A model generated the notes under the pieces. That model saw nothing but the letters and a program-made list of their open reading frames with translations, was not told the origin of the DNA and made no database searches. The translations under genes and the position numbers were made by a program. From positions 1 to 64,000 of the forward strand of contig CALUVR010000012.1 of assembly GCA_944324285.1 (NCBI GenBank): a stretch of 64,000 nucleotides of DNA, given 5' to 3'. The stretch is from Candidatus Gastranaerophilales bacterium. GTDB lineage: Bacteria > Cyanobacteriota > Vampirovibrionia > Gastranaerophilales > Gastranaerophilaceae. The stretch's first letter is position 1. The number at the start of each line of letters is the position of its first letter. Shown one piece after another: positions 54,981-63,704 of the stretch.

Positions 54981-55748
54981 ATGACAACAACACTTACACA
55001 AACTTTTAAAATACCGGAATCATTACGTAAAGGGATAAAATATTCATTTTGTCCCGGCTGTGACCACGGAGTCGCAATAAGACTTGTTGCGGAATGTCTT
55101 GACGAATTGGGCTTGCGTGAAAAAGCAATTCTTGCGGCATCAATCGGATGTTCGGTTACTGCTTATGATTTTTTGGATGTTGATTCAATTGAAGCTCCTC
55201 ATGGAAGGGCACTTGCGGAAGCCACAGGTGTTAAAAGAGCCAGACCTGATAAACTTGTTTTTACTTATCAGGGGGATGGTGATTTTGCATCAATCGGGCT
55301 TGCGGAAAGCCTTCATGCAGCTTTACGCGGAGAGAATTTAAGCGCAATATGTATTAATAACACAACTTACGGTATGACAGGCGGACAGCTTGGACCTACA
55401 ACTTTGCTGGGGCAGGTAACGACGACTTCTCCGACAGGCAGAAATGTTGAATACTACGGATATCCGATAAAAATTGCGGAACATGTGGCGCTTTGCGACG
55501 GAACCGCATTTTCAGCAAGAGTTTCTCTGGATACCGTGCAGAATATCCGTAAGGCTAAACAGGCTATTAAAAAGGCTTTTGAAGTACAGTTGAATGGTTT
55601 GGGTTTCGGATTTGTTGAAATCCTCAGCACCTGCCCGACCAACTGGAAAATGACTCCGCAGCAGGCTCATGTAAGAGTCAGAGAAGAGATGATGAAAGTC
55701 TTTAAACCTGGTATTTACAAAGATATAACAGAAAATAAAGGGAATTAG
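54981..55748 (+). CDS. korB: 2-oxoacid:ferredoxin oxidoreductase beta subunit
   Basis: Thiamine diphosphate-binding subunit. 255 residues: FCPGCDHGVAIRLVAE (cluster Cys), IGCSVTAYDFLDVDSIEAPHGRA begins the domain, and the cofactor motif GDGDFASIGLAESLHAALRG with NNTTYGMTGGQ. C-terminal CPTNWKMTP. AAAAGGAAAAAG site. Confidence 0.93.
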   Translation: MTTTLTQTFKIPESLRKGIKYSFCPGCDHGVAIRLVAECLDELGLREKAILAASIGCSVTAYDFLDVDSIEAPHGRALAEATGVKRARPDKLVFTYQGDGDFASIGLAESLHAALRGENLSAICINNTTYGMTGGQLGPTTLLGQVTTTSPTGRNVEYYGYPIKIAEHVALCDGTAFSARVSLDTVQNIRKAKQAIKKAFEVQLNGLGFGFVEILSTCPTNWKMTPQQAHVRVREEMMKVFKPGIYKDITENKGN

Positions 55749-55766
55749 AATTAAGGAATTAAGGTG

Positions 55767-56315
55767 ATGGAAAAGAATTTTATAATTGCAGGATTTGGCG
55801 GACAGGGTGTATTGCTTGCCGGAGAAGTGCTGGCAAATGCCTTTATGATTAACGGTAATCAGGTTACCTGGTATCCTTGCTACGGTGCTGAAATGCGCGG
55901 CGGTACGGTTAACTGTGAAATTGTTATGAATACGGAAGAAGAAGTCAGCGCTGTTAACAAAAAAGAGGCTGATTTTGTTATTGCCTTAAATCAGGCATCA
56001 TTTGACAGATTTATATCTAAAATTAAAAAAGGCGGCTGGATGATTGCAAATTCTACTCTGGCAAAAGAAATTAGAACCAGAGCAGATATCAATTATCTTT
56101 TTGCGCCTGTTACAAAGCTTGCGGAAAGTGTCGGAAATATTAAAATGGCAAATATTTTGGCGCTCGGGGTTCTCGCAAAGGTGAGTAAACTGGTTTCCGT
56201 TGAAACATTAGCAGAAGCGCTTGATAATGTTATTCCGGCTCACAGAAAACATTTATTGCCTTTAAATTTAAAAGCTTTAAAAATAGGCTATGAGTATGAT
56301 TTATTGCCGGTATAA
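55767..56315 (+). CDS. korC: 2-oxoacid:ferredoxin oxidoreductase gamma subunit
   Basis: Gamma subunit completing the four-subunit enzyme. 182 residues; IIAGFGGQGVLLAGEVLANA, WYPCYGAEMRGGTVNCEIVM. ATG at 55767 chosen; GTG at 55764 overlaps it. Order D-A-B-C is typical of KorDABC in anaerobes. The complete complex makes acyl-CoA and reduced ferredoxin, which could feed the hydrogenase encoded upstream. Confidence 0.93.
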   Translation: MEKNFIIAGFGGQGVLLAGEVLANAFMINGNQVTWYPCYGAEMRGGTVNCEIVMNTEEEVSAVNKKEADFVIALNQASFDRFISKIKKGGWMIANSTLAKEIRTRADINYLFAPVTKLAESVGNIKMANILALGVLAKVSKLVSVETLAEALDNVIPAHRKHLLPLNLKALKIGYEYDLLPV

Positions 56316-56483
56316 TTTCAAAATCACCTAAAAAAATGATTTAAAACTTTCAAATTACGATTATCCTAATAATGAAGCGCGGGCAACTCCAATGCAAAAT
56401 ATATATGCCCGCCGTCCGGCGTAATTGTCGCTGAATAAAAAAGGATTTATATAACCGTAATATTTAAAAGAGGTTTTTTTGTC

Positions 56484-56714
56484 GTGAAGAAAGAGCTAAT
56501 TAAATCAATAAAAGAGAAAGAAGAGCAACTTGCTAAATTAAAAGAACACGTTGACAGAAGTGTTATCTGCTCCGAATTATACAACAAGGTCGTTTTAGAG
56601 AAAGCTATTTTAAAAAAGCAATTGGATGATTTAGAAAAAAGTAAACTTGCTGATAAAGTGAGATATCTGTTCCCGTTTAAAAAGACGCGTATATGCGACT
56701 ATTTTAGAAAGTAA
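56484..56714 (+). CDS. Small coiled-coil hypothetical protein, 76 aa
   Basis: Starts (GTG) KKELIKSIKEKEEQLAKLKE; one long charged helix followed by a basic tail (KSKLADKVRYLFPFKKTRIC). AAAAGAGG lies ten bases upstream. No family recognised. 168 bp after korC; that gap shows no gene. Confidence 0.5.
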   Translation: MKKELIKSIKEKEEQLAKLKEHVDRSVICSELYNKVVLEKAILKKQLDDLEKSKLADKVRYLFPFKKTRICDYFRK

Positions 56715-56774
56715 GAATGTTACTGAGGCACTAAATGTGCCTTTAATGATACTATAGCAAAGGTTTGAACGGAT

Positions 56775-57380
56775 AAAATTTTTTTTATTCCCTCTCCCTC
56801 TGGGAGAGGATGTCCGAAGGACAGGAGAGGGTGAACACCGGAAATCCTCCCTTGAGCCATCCTTTACAAGGGTGGGCTTTTTCCCTCTCCCTGCGGGAGA
56901 GGGTGGCACGTAGTGCCGGGTGAGGGGGCGGACGATAGTGAATGTAGGGTTGTTCAACAAAAATAATTGGTACATCAGACCTCACTCTTCACTTTTCCAA
57001 AAGGCTGGATTGCTTCGCTATCGCTCGCAATGACGTCATAGACTCTCGCTCCTTGAAGAGTTTGTTAACTTCTCATTGCTACCCCTCCTCGAAATCAAAG
57101 ATTTCGTTACCTCTCACAAAAGGTGACATTTAGTTACCTTTTGTTCGGCAGAGTCTCAAGGAGAGGACAAAAATCTTAAAATTCATTGCAATAGTATAGT
57201 AACAATGCCCTTTACAAGGGGGGCTTTTTCCCTCTCCCTGCGGGAGAGGGTGGCACGTAGTGCCGGGTGAGGGGGCGATGTTGTCCTCCACAAGGGACGG
57301 GAACGAATACGTCATTGCGAGCGATAGCGAAGCAATCCAGCCTTTTGATTTTGTTGGGCAGGTATGCCCAACCGACCCCT
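56775..57380. repeat. Dense cluster of dispersed repeats
   Basis: Holds CTCTCCCTCTGGGAGAGG and CTCTCCCTGCGGGAGAGG hairpins with GGTGGCACGTAGTGCCGGGT (twice, at about 56881 and 57228), GTCATTGCGAGCGATAGCGA with AAGCAATCC in both orientations (57001, 57312), a GTGAAGAGTGAGG-type repeat (56976), and the GTTGGGCAGGTATGCCCAAC palindrome (57353-57372). Frames here are repeat translations only. Confidence 0.7.
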
Positions 57381-57653
57381 CCGCATTTTAAGCGTCATTG
57401 CGGGCTACGACCCGCAATCGCATTCCCGCCGAGTTCCACTATTTTGCGATTCCGCATAGCTTGAAAAACTTGATTTCAGCAGATGCTTCAATCAGTTTTT
57501 CTAAGCTTCCGGAATGACGTCTATTCCTTTTACCCCTCACCCGACACTACGTGCCTCCTCTTCTGCAAGAGGGGAGTGGAATAGAACTTACCTACCTTGT
57601 AAATAGGGCAGGGAAGATTTTTTGTCATTGCGAGGCTTTAGCCGAAGCAATCC
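57381..57653. repeat. 273-bp direct repeat, left of ppdK
   Basis: Nearly identical to 60754-61025 in the same orientation. Composite of GTCATTGCGGGCTACGACCC, the GCGATTCCGCATAGCTTGAA palindrome, a CTCACCCGACACTA segment and GTCATTGCGAGGCTTTAGCC. No gene. Confidence 0.85.
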
Positions 57654-57784
57654 AGCCTTTGGGAAAGTGAGTGGTGAAGTGTGAAGCGTGAAGTTACTGC
57701 TAATTTTTTATTGTACTCCTCACTTTTCACTTTAAAAAAATCTTTAATTTGTCATGCCTGAATTGTCATCATTTTAACGGCGGA
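57654..57784. other. Remaining intergenic stretch before ppdK
   Basis: Contains GTGAGTGGTGAAGTGTGAAG and its near-inverse CTCCTCACTTTTCACTTT, a small palindrome of the dispersed type; otherwise nothing seen. Confidence 0.5.
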
Positions 57785-57814
57785 TTGTAAAAAAAATTTT
57801 CTTTATGCTAAAAT
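57785..57814 (+). promoter_or_regulatory. Candidate ppdK promoter
   Basis: TTGTAA, 18-base spacer, TAAAAT, 59 bp before the ATG. Matches sigma-70 consensus moderately. Confidence 0.35.
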
Positions 57815-57872
57815 TAAGTCAGAAGAATAATTCATTATTCGTTTAATTCTGTAAGAAAAAGGAGAAAAAACT

Positions 57873-60533
57873 ATGACAGAAAAACGTGTTTGGTTATTTA
57901 GAGAGGGTAATGCCAATATGCGCAACTTGTTGGGCGGTAAAGGTGCTAACCTTGCTGAAATGACCAATTTAGGACTGCCTGTTCCTCCTGGTTTGACCAT
58001 TACAACTGAAACTTGTATGGATTACATCAACCACGGGAACAAGATGCCGGAAGGGTTAATGGATGAAGTTAAGGCGGCATTGAAAGATGTAGAAGCTCAA
58101 AAAGGACAGAAATTCGGTGATTCTGAAAATCCGCTCCTCGTTTCAGTTCGTTCAGGTGCAAGAGTTTCCATGCCTGGTATGATGGAAACTATTTTGAACC
58201 TTGGTCTTAACGATGAAACTGTTGAAGCTATGGTTAAATTAACAAATAACCCTAGATTCTGCTATGATTCGTACAGAAGATTTTTGACTATGTTCGGTTC
58301 TGTAGCTTGGGAAATGGACAGACAAAAATACTTTGAATCAGAAGTTGAAAAAGTTAAAGCTCGCGAAGGCGTTTCTTCAGATACGGAAGTTTCCGCAGAA
58401 GGCTGGAAATCTTTAATTCCTATCTACAAACAAACTATTAAAGAAGTTACCGGAAAAGAATTCCCGCAGGATCCATACGTTCAATTGCAGGAAGCAATCG
58501 AGGCTGTATTCAGATCCTGGAATATCCCTCGTGCAGTTGCATACAGAAACATGAACAAAATCGATCATAATTTCGGTACCGCTGTAAACGTTCAATCAAT
58601 GGTATTCGGTAATATGGGCGACGATTGCGCAACAGGTGTTTCATTCACACGTAACCCTGCTACAGGCGAAAATAAATTCTACGGTGAATATTTGACAAAT
58701 GCTCAGGGTGAAGACGTTGTTGCAGGTATCAGAACTCCAAAACCTATCGCTGAACTTGAACACGAAATGCCTGAATTGTACAAACAATATGTTGATATTG
58801 CTAAAAAACTTGAACTCGGTTACAAAGACGTTCAGGATATGGAATTCACTATTGAAAAAGGTAAATTGTACATCCTTCAAACACGTAACGGTAAAAGAAC
58901 TGCAGCAGCTGCTGTTAAAATTGCCGTTGATATGTGCGAAGAAGGTATTATTTCAAAAGAAAGAGCAATTCAATTGGTTGATCCGTACACAGTTAACCAG
59001 ATATTGCTTCCTTGCTTTGATGCAAAAGCTCTTGAAGAAGCACACAAGATTTGCCACGGTGTAAACGCATCTCCTGGTGCGGCTGTTGGTAAAATCGTAT
59101 TTGATACTGAAGAAGCTGCAACACGCGGTGCTGCCGGTGAAAAAGTTATCCTCGTACGTGTTGAAACATGTCCTGATGATATTCACGGTATGGCAGTTTC
59201 TCAGGGTGTATTAACCCTCAGAGGCGGCGCTACTTCCCACGCAGCAGTTGTTGCTAAAGGTATGGGTAAACCATGCGTTTCAGGCTGTGAAGATTTGAAA
59301 ATCGATATGGACAAAGAAATCTTAATCGGTGCTGACGGTACTGTTTACCACAAAGACGACATAATTTCACTTGACGGTGGTAAAGGGCTTGTTATGCAGG
59401 GTGCCGTTAAACTTGTTGACGCAAGAATTGACGACAACTGGAACAAATTCTTTACATGGGTAGATGAAATTAAACAAATGAAAGTTGAAGCTAACGCGGA
59501 TACTCCGAAAGACATTGAAAATGCGTTGAAATTCGGTGCTGAAGGTGTAGGGCTTTGCCGTACGGAACACATGTTTATGGATCCGGACAGACTCCCTTGG
59601 GTACAGAAAATGATTATTGCAGGTACTCCGGAAGCAAGAAAAGAAGCACTCGAACACTTACTTCCTATGCAGTATTCAGACTTCTATGCAATGTTCAAAG
59701 CATTAGGCGACAAACCGTTGACAGTAAGACTTCTCGACCCGCCTTTACACGAATTCTTACCAGATAAAGAATCATTGATTGCAGAAGTTGCAACATTGAA
59801 AGCTCAGGGTAAAGACGCTTCTGAAAAAGAAGAATTACTTCACGTAGTAGAAAGCCTTTCAGAATCTAACCCTATGATGGGGTTACGCGGCTGCCGTTTA
59901 GGATTAACTTATCCTGAAATCAACGAAATGCAGGTAAGAGCAATCTTTGAAGCATGCTGTGATTTGAAAAAAGAGGGCGTTGCGGTTAAACCTTGGGTAA
60001 TGGTTCCTCTTATCGGTCACGTTAACGAACTTAAGACAGCCAGAGAAATTCTCATCCGCGTAGCAAGAGAAGTTATGGTTGAAAAAGGCGTTGAAGTTGA
60101 TTATAAATTCGGTACTATGATTGAAATTCCTCGTGCAGCATTAACTGCAGATGAAATCGCAGAGTACGCAGAATTCTTCTCATTCGGTACAAACGACCTT
60201 ACCCAGATGACATTCGGTTACTCAAGAGATGACGCTGAAGGCAAGTTCCTGAAAAACTACGTTGAACAGAAAATCTTACCGTCCAACCCGTTTGAAACAC
60301 TTGATACAAAAGGTGTTGGTCAGTTGATTGAAATGTCAATGGAAAAAGGTAAGAAAGTAAATCCTTCACTTGTCGGCGGTGTTTGCGGCGAACACGGCGG
60401 AGATCCTGATTCTGTTAAATTCGCACACAGAATCGGTTTGGATTACGTATCCTGCTCACCGTTCAGAATTCCGCAGGCAAGACTTGCAGCAGCTCAGGCT
60501 GTTGTTGAAAGCCGTCAGTTAGCACACGTTTAA
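57873..60533 (+). CDS. ppdK: Pyruvate, phosphate dikinase
   Basis: Interconverts pyruvate + ATP + phosphate and PEP + AMP + pyrophosphate; glycolytic or gluconeogenic in anaerobes. 886 residues: N-terminal nucleotide-binding domain (GGKGANLAEMTNLGLPVPPG, SVRSGARVSMPGMMETILN), phospho-His swivel GGATSHAAVVAKGMGKPCVSG (about 450) and C-terminal PEP domain with EGVGLCRTEHMF, SFGTNDLTQMTFGYSRDD and GGVCGEHGGDP. AAGGAG site. The gene lies alone between two 273-bp direct repeats and has its own terminator. Codon usage is cleaner and less AT-biased at third positions than the neighbours, as in highly expressed genes. Confidence 0.96.
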   Translation: MTEKRVWLFREGNANMRNLLGGKGANLAEMTNLGLPVPPGLTITTETCMDYINHGNKMPEGLMDEVKAALKDVEAQKGQKFGDSENPLLVSVRSGARVSMPGMMETILNLGLNDETVEAMVKLTNNPRFCYDSYRRFLTMFGSVAWEMDRQKYFESEVEKVKAREGVSSDTEVSAEGWKSLIPIYKQTIKEVTGKEFPQDPYVQLQEAIEAVFRSWNIPRAVAYRNMNKIDHNFGTAVNVQSMVFGNMGDDCATGVSFTRNPATGENKFYGEYLTNAQGEDVVAGIRTPKPIAELEHEMPELYKQYVDIAKKLELGYKDVQDMEFTIEKGKLYILQTRNGKRTAAAAVKIAVDMCEEGIISKERAIQLVDPYTVNQILLPCFDAKALEEAHKICHGVNASPGAAVGKIVFDTEEAATRGAAGEKVILVRVETCPDDIHGMAVSQGVLTLRGGATSHAAVVAKGMGKPCVSGCEDLKIDMDKEILIGADGTVYHKDDIISLDGGKGLVMQGAVKLVDARIDDNWNKFFTWVDEIKQMKVEANADTPKDIENALKFGAEGVGLCRTEHMFMDPDRLPWVQKMIIAGTPEARKEALEHLLPMQYSDFYAMFKALGDKPLTVRLLDPPLHEFLPDKESLIAEVATLKAQGKDASEKEELLHVVESLSESNPMMGLRGCRLGLTYPEINEMQVRAIFEACCDLKKEGVAVKPWVMVPLIGHVNELKTAREILIRVAREVMVEKGVEVDYKFGTMIEIPRAALTADEIAEYAEFFSFGTNDLTQMTFGYSRDDAEGKFLKNYVEQKILPSNPFETLDTKGVGQLIEMSMEKGKKVNPSLVGGVCGEHGGDPDSVKFAHRIGLDYVSCSPFRIPQARLAAAQAVVESRQLAHV

Positions 60534-60550
60534 TTAGCGGTTAAAAAGTC

Positions 60551-60591
60551 AAAAGAAGAGGTTCGCTTAATTTAGCGAGCCTCTTCTTTTT
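60551..60591 (+). terminator. Intrinsic terminator of ppdK
   Basis: AAAAGAAGAGGTTCGCT, short loop, AGCGAGCCTCTTCTTTT then T; 17-bp stem. Confidence 0.92.
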
Positions 60592-60599
60592 GATTAATT

Positions 60600-60753
60600 T
60601 TTCCTTTCACTCAAGGGGCGAGTGGGGATATTGATTTTTTTATTCTTCTCTTGCCGCCCCCTCACTCTAGCCATCTCCCTATGGGAGAGGAGGGCATACC
60701 TGCCCAACAAAATCCTCACTATTCACTTAATTGTATTTATTATTGCAGAGATA
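60600..60753. repeat. Dispersed repeats after ppdK
   Basis: A CTCTAGCCATCTCCCTATGG hairpin relative, a partial GTTGGGCA palindrome (GGGCATACCTGCCCAAC, 60692-60708) and a CTCACTATTCACTTAATTG repeat. No gene. Confidence 0.55.
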
Positions 60754-61025
60754 CCGCATTTTTAGCGTCATTGCGGGCTACGACCCGCAATCGCATTACC
60801 GCCGAGTTCCACTATTTTGCGATTCCGCATAGCTTGAAAAACTTGATTTCAGCAGATGCTTCAATCAGTTTTTCTAAGCTTCCGGAATGACGTCTATTCC
60901 TTTTACCCCTCACCCGACACTATGTGCCTCCTCTTCTGCAAGGGGGAGTGGAATAGAACTTACCTATCTTGTAAATAGGGCAGGGAAGATTTTTTGTCAT
61001 TGTGAGGCTTTAGCCGAAGCAATCC
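60754..61025. repeat. 272-bp direct repeat, right of ppdK
   Basis: Copy of 57381-57653 with few differences (for example CACTATGTG for CACTACGTG and a one-base G-run change). Same orientation, so recombination between them would delete or amplify ppdK. Confidence 0.85.
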
Positions 61026-61035
61026 GGTCTTTTTT

Positions 61036-61055
61036 GTTGGGCAGGTATGCCCAAC
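61036..61055. repeat. 20-bp palindrome GTTGGGCAGGTATGCCCAAC
   Basis: One of six copies of this stem-loop in the window; lies just beyond the 3' end of a prepilin gene and might act in mRNA 3'-end formation. Confidence 0.6.
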
Positions 61056-61070
61056 CGACCCTCCTTTCAA

Positions 61071-61760
61071 CTACCACGGATAATCGTCTTTAATCTCCCA
61101 GCCGTCGTGAATAATTTTTGCGGCACAGCTGCTGCCGCTGGCAGCCTTTGAGCATTCCTCATTAATTGCTTTTTCCGACGAATCTATCATGTCAGCATGA
61201 ACTTTGTTTGTATCACTTGAAATCCGAAATCTGAAAAAGTCTTTTCCCATCATATTAGGCGGTTTGTAACCGTTTGTGTCAACCCAGATGTATTGAAAAT
61301 GTTCTTCATTTCCGGTGCTTGGTGCAATCCAATGATTATCTTCGCCTATCAGTATGAATGTTCCGTCGGCTAAATATATTCCTTGCCGCAAAACAGTTTC
61401 ACCGGCAATATAGACCTCAACTCCGACACCGTTTCGATATACCCATGGTGTTGAGCTGCTGTATTTGCATAAATTGGCTGTCGTGCATATTGCTATGTTT
61501 TTTAAATAGGGTTTCCAATACTTTTCAAAATGTTCATCTTTGCCTATTTCTCTCGGAGTTTCCCAGTATTGGTATAATTCGTAATCTTTTTGAGCGAGTG
61601 AAGATGCTTGATTTAATACACTGTAGGTTTTTTGGAGTCGGCTGACGGTTTCTTTTTTACGATAGTTCGCTACAACTGCCGGAAGTGTCATTGACGCTAT
61701 AATTCCGATTATTCCAAGCGTTATCAGAACCTCTGCAAGTGTAAAAGCTCTTTTTTCCAT
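61071..61760 (-). CDS. Type IV prepilin-like protein
   Basis: 229 residues from ATG at 61760 (MEKRA|FTLAEVLITLGIIGIIASMTLP), which follows AAAAGGTGAC; a TTG further upstream (61778) is rejected. Family motif VDTNGYKPPNMMGKDFFRF and C-terminal HDGWEIKDDYPW. Six Cys. Divergent from a 69-residue XRE regulator; the gap contains two palindromic boxes. No G tract and only one copy of the 3' end. Confidence 0.9.
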   Translation of the reverse strand: MEKRAFTLAEVLITLGIIGIIASMTLPAVVANYRKKETVSRLQKTYSVLNQASSLAQKDYELYQYWETPREIGKDEHFEKYWKPYLKNIAICTTANLCKYSSSTPWVYRNGVGVEVYIAGETVLRQGIYLADGTFILIGEDNHWIAPSTGNEEHFQYIWVDTNGYKPPNMMGKDFFRFRISSDTNKVHADMIDSSEKAINEECSKAASGSSCAAKIIHDGWEIKDDYPW

Positions 61761-61785
61761 ATATGTCACCTTTTGCAATCTAAAT

Positions 61786-61820
61786 ATAACATTATGTTAT
61801 CTTTACGTAACAATATGTTA
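61786..61820. promoter_or_regulatory. Palindromic operator pair between prepilin and XRE gene
   Basis: ATAACATTATGTTAT (61786-61800, perfect palindrome) and TAACAATATGTTA (61808-61820), 22 bp apart. A weaker AACATGACAACATATAA follows near 61849. Two helical turns of spacing suits cooperative XRE dimers repressing both divergent genes. Confidence 0.65.
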
Positions 61821-61866
61821 TTTGTACCATATAGAATTTGTTAAGTCAACATGACAACATATAACT

Positions 61867-62076
61867 ATGTATAATCTGGATTTAGTTAATATCGGGCGGA
61901 ATATTAAGGTTGAAAGAGTAAGAAAAGGCTATTCTCAAGAAGAATTAGCGGAATTGGCTGATACCTCCAGGCATTCAATATCGCTTATTGAATCAGGTTT
62001 GCAGCATCCTAAGCTTATATCCGTGCTGAAGATTGCTAATGCTTTATGTATTGATATTAATGAATTATTAAAGTAA
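61867..62076 (+). CDS. XRE-family helix-turn-helix regulator, 69 aa
   Basis: Single HTH domain: GRNIKVERVRKGYSQEELAEL, then TSRHSISLIESGLQHPKLIS and ANALCIDINELLK. About half identical to the regulator at 7600-7815, which likewise sits divergent from a prepilin gene. Probable local repressor of the pilin. No clear ribosome site. Confidence 0.9.
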   Translation: MYNLDLVNIGRNIKVERVRKGYSQEELAELADTSRHSISLIESGLQHPKLISVLKIANALCIDINELLK

Positions 62077-62135
62077 AAATGCGGTTAGAGTTAATTCTTT
62101 CCGCATTTTCATCATAAATACTTGTATATCATTTA

Positions 62136-62783
62136 TTAACTCAAATATATTTTAGCAAGGTCAATATCGTTCTGGGTGGTAATTTTGATGTTTTTGTAGC
62201 TTCCGTCGATAATATATACATCCTGCCCGAGTTCTTCTACCATTCCCGCATCATCGGTGAAGTTTTTGCCTTCAAATTTTTGGTGGGCTTTCAGGATTAA
62301 ATCATAAGCAAAAGCCTGAGGGGTTTGGGTATTGTATAGTTTTGCACGGTCGATGGTTCTGACTATTTTTCCGTGTTCGACTTCTTTTATAGTGTCGATT
62401 GTTTTAGTCATGACGGATATTGCTTTTACTTCTTTAACCATTTCTATGCAAATGTTAATAAGTTCTGTTGAAATGATAGGTCTTGCACCGTCGTGGATTA
62501 CCACGTAATCGCAGGTATCGGCTTTCAGTCCGTTATAAACAGACGCCTGCCTTGTCTGACCGCCTTCTATAATTTTTATGTTTTCATACTCTTTAAAAAG
62601 TTCCTGCATTTCATCAATTATGGAAAGGTTTGCGCAAATTATAATTTCATCGACGTTCGCATAACGAAAAGCGTCAACGGTATATTTGATTACTTCTTTG
62701 CCGTTGATTTTTTCAAGTAACTTATTTTTATTCCCGAAGCGGGATGATGTTCCGCCTGCGGTTATTATTGCGTTGGTTTTCAT
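62136..62783 (-). CDS. ispD: 2-C-methyl-D-erythritol 4-phosphate cytidylyltransferase
   Basis: Third step of the MEP pathway. 215 residues; ITAGGTSSRFGNKNKLLEKI (CTP loop), VVIHDGARPII, DRAKLYNTQTPQAF, TDDAGMVEELGQDVYIIDGS. Overlaps thiL by 4 bp (ATGA), so translationally coupled. dxr is elsewhere in the window. Confidence 0.95.
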   Translation of the reverse strand: MKTNAIITAGGTSSRFGNKNKLLEKINGKEVIKYTVDAFRYANVDEIIICANLSIIDEMQELFKEYENIKIIEGGQTRQASVYNGLKADTCDYVVIHDGARPIISTELINICIEMVKEVKAISVMTKTIDTIKEVEHGKIVRTIDRAKLYNTQTPQAFAYDLILKAHQKFEGKNFTDDAGMVEELGQDVYIIDGSYKNIKITTQNDIDLAKIYLS

Positions 62784-63673
62784 TTCTTCTCCTCAAAGTG
62801 GTTAAATAAATGTTTTTCAACTTCGTCTTTTGTGTAAATTTTTTGACCTATTTTAACTCCTCTGCCTTCTTTAACCTCGCCGATTACCGTGAAGTCCTGC
62901 GGGTCGGTAAGCGCTGCGACAAGCTGGTAATCCTCGCCGCCAAAGAGTATAAGGTCTTTGTAATTTTCAAATTTTTCAATCTCTTTATCGTACGGGATTT
63001 TATTGAAATCAATATCCAGCAAGACTCCGCTTGCCTCAGCTATTTGCGACAGTGCATCCATAAGCCCGTCCGATGTATCCATCATAGCATAATCTTCCTG
63101 AATATTCGAGGATATTTTTTTAGAAAATTCCAATTGAGCCTCAGGCATAAGGTGAGCTTTTATGAATTTACCGACCCGTTTGCCGCTTAAAAGTTCAGTT
63201 AACCCTGCCGCGCCGGCACCGTGCGGGCCTGACACTACAATTTTCTGTCCCGGTTTTGCATTTTTTCTGGAGGAAATTCTACGCCCTGCAGTTTTACCTA
63301 TTGCGGTTATTGAGATGAATATTTTATCGCTTCCTGTTATATCTCCGCCCACAATTTCAATATTGCCGCAGGCGTCTTTCATTCCTTTATAAAATTCTTC
63401 CACAAATTCTTTTGTAATATTTTCGGGAAGAGAAAGTGCGGCAGTGAGATATTTCGGCTCGGCTCCGCTTGCGCAGACGTCTGAAATATTTACCATGGCG
63501 GATTTGTAACCTATTTGATAAGGCGTCGCAAAATCCCGTTTGAAATGAATATCTTCCACAAGGCTGTCCTGAGTCACTACAATTCCCAAATCTTTTAAAT
63601 AGGCGCAGTCATCGCCTATGTATCCTGAATTTAGGATGGTTTTTATTGTTTGTATGAAATCTTTTTCTTTCAT
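62780..63673 (-). CDS. thiL: Thiamine-monophosphate kinase
   Basis: Makes thiamine diphosphate, the cofactor of the Kor enzyme encoded in this window. 297 residues; IGDDCAYL, VTQDSLVEDIHF, GYKSAMVNISDVCASGAEPK, GDITGSDKIFISITAIG, DTSDGLMDAL. The ATG is preceded by AAAAATT-rich sequence without a strong site. Confidence 0.94.
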   Translation of the reverse strand: MKEKDFIQTIKTILNSGYIGDDCAYLKDLGIVVTQDSLVEDIHFKRDFATPYQIGYKSAMVNISDVCASGAEPKYLTAALSLPENITKEFVEEFYKGMKDACGNIEIVGGDITGSDKIFISITAIGKTAGRRISSRKNAKPGQKIVVSGPHGAGAAGLTELLSGKRVGKFIKAHLMPEAQLEFSKKISSNIQEDYAMMDTSDGLMDALSQIAEASGVLLDIDFNKIPYDKEIEKFENYKDLILFGGEDYQLVAALTDPQDFTVIGEVKEGRGVKIGQKIYTKDEVEKHLFNHFEEKK

Positions 63674-63704
63674 AATTTTTTAAGCCTTTATAAGGCAGGT
63701 TCTG

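Noticed and set aside
56631-57315. Minus-strand frames in the intergenic repeats before ppdK
   Set aside because: Their peptides (for example PPSPAGRGKKP) are direct translations of CTCTCCC hairpins and other repeats.
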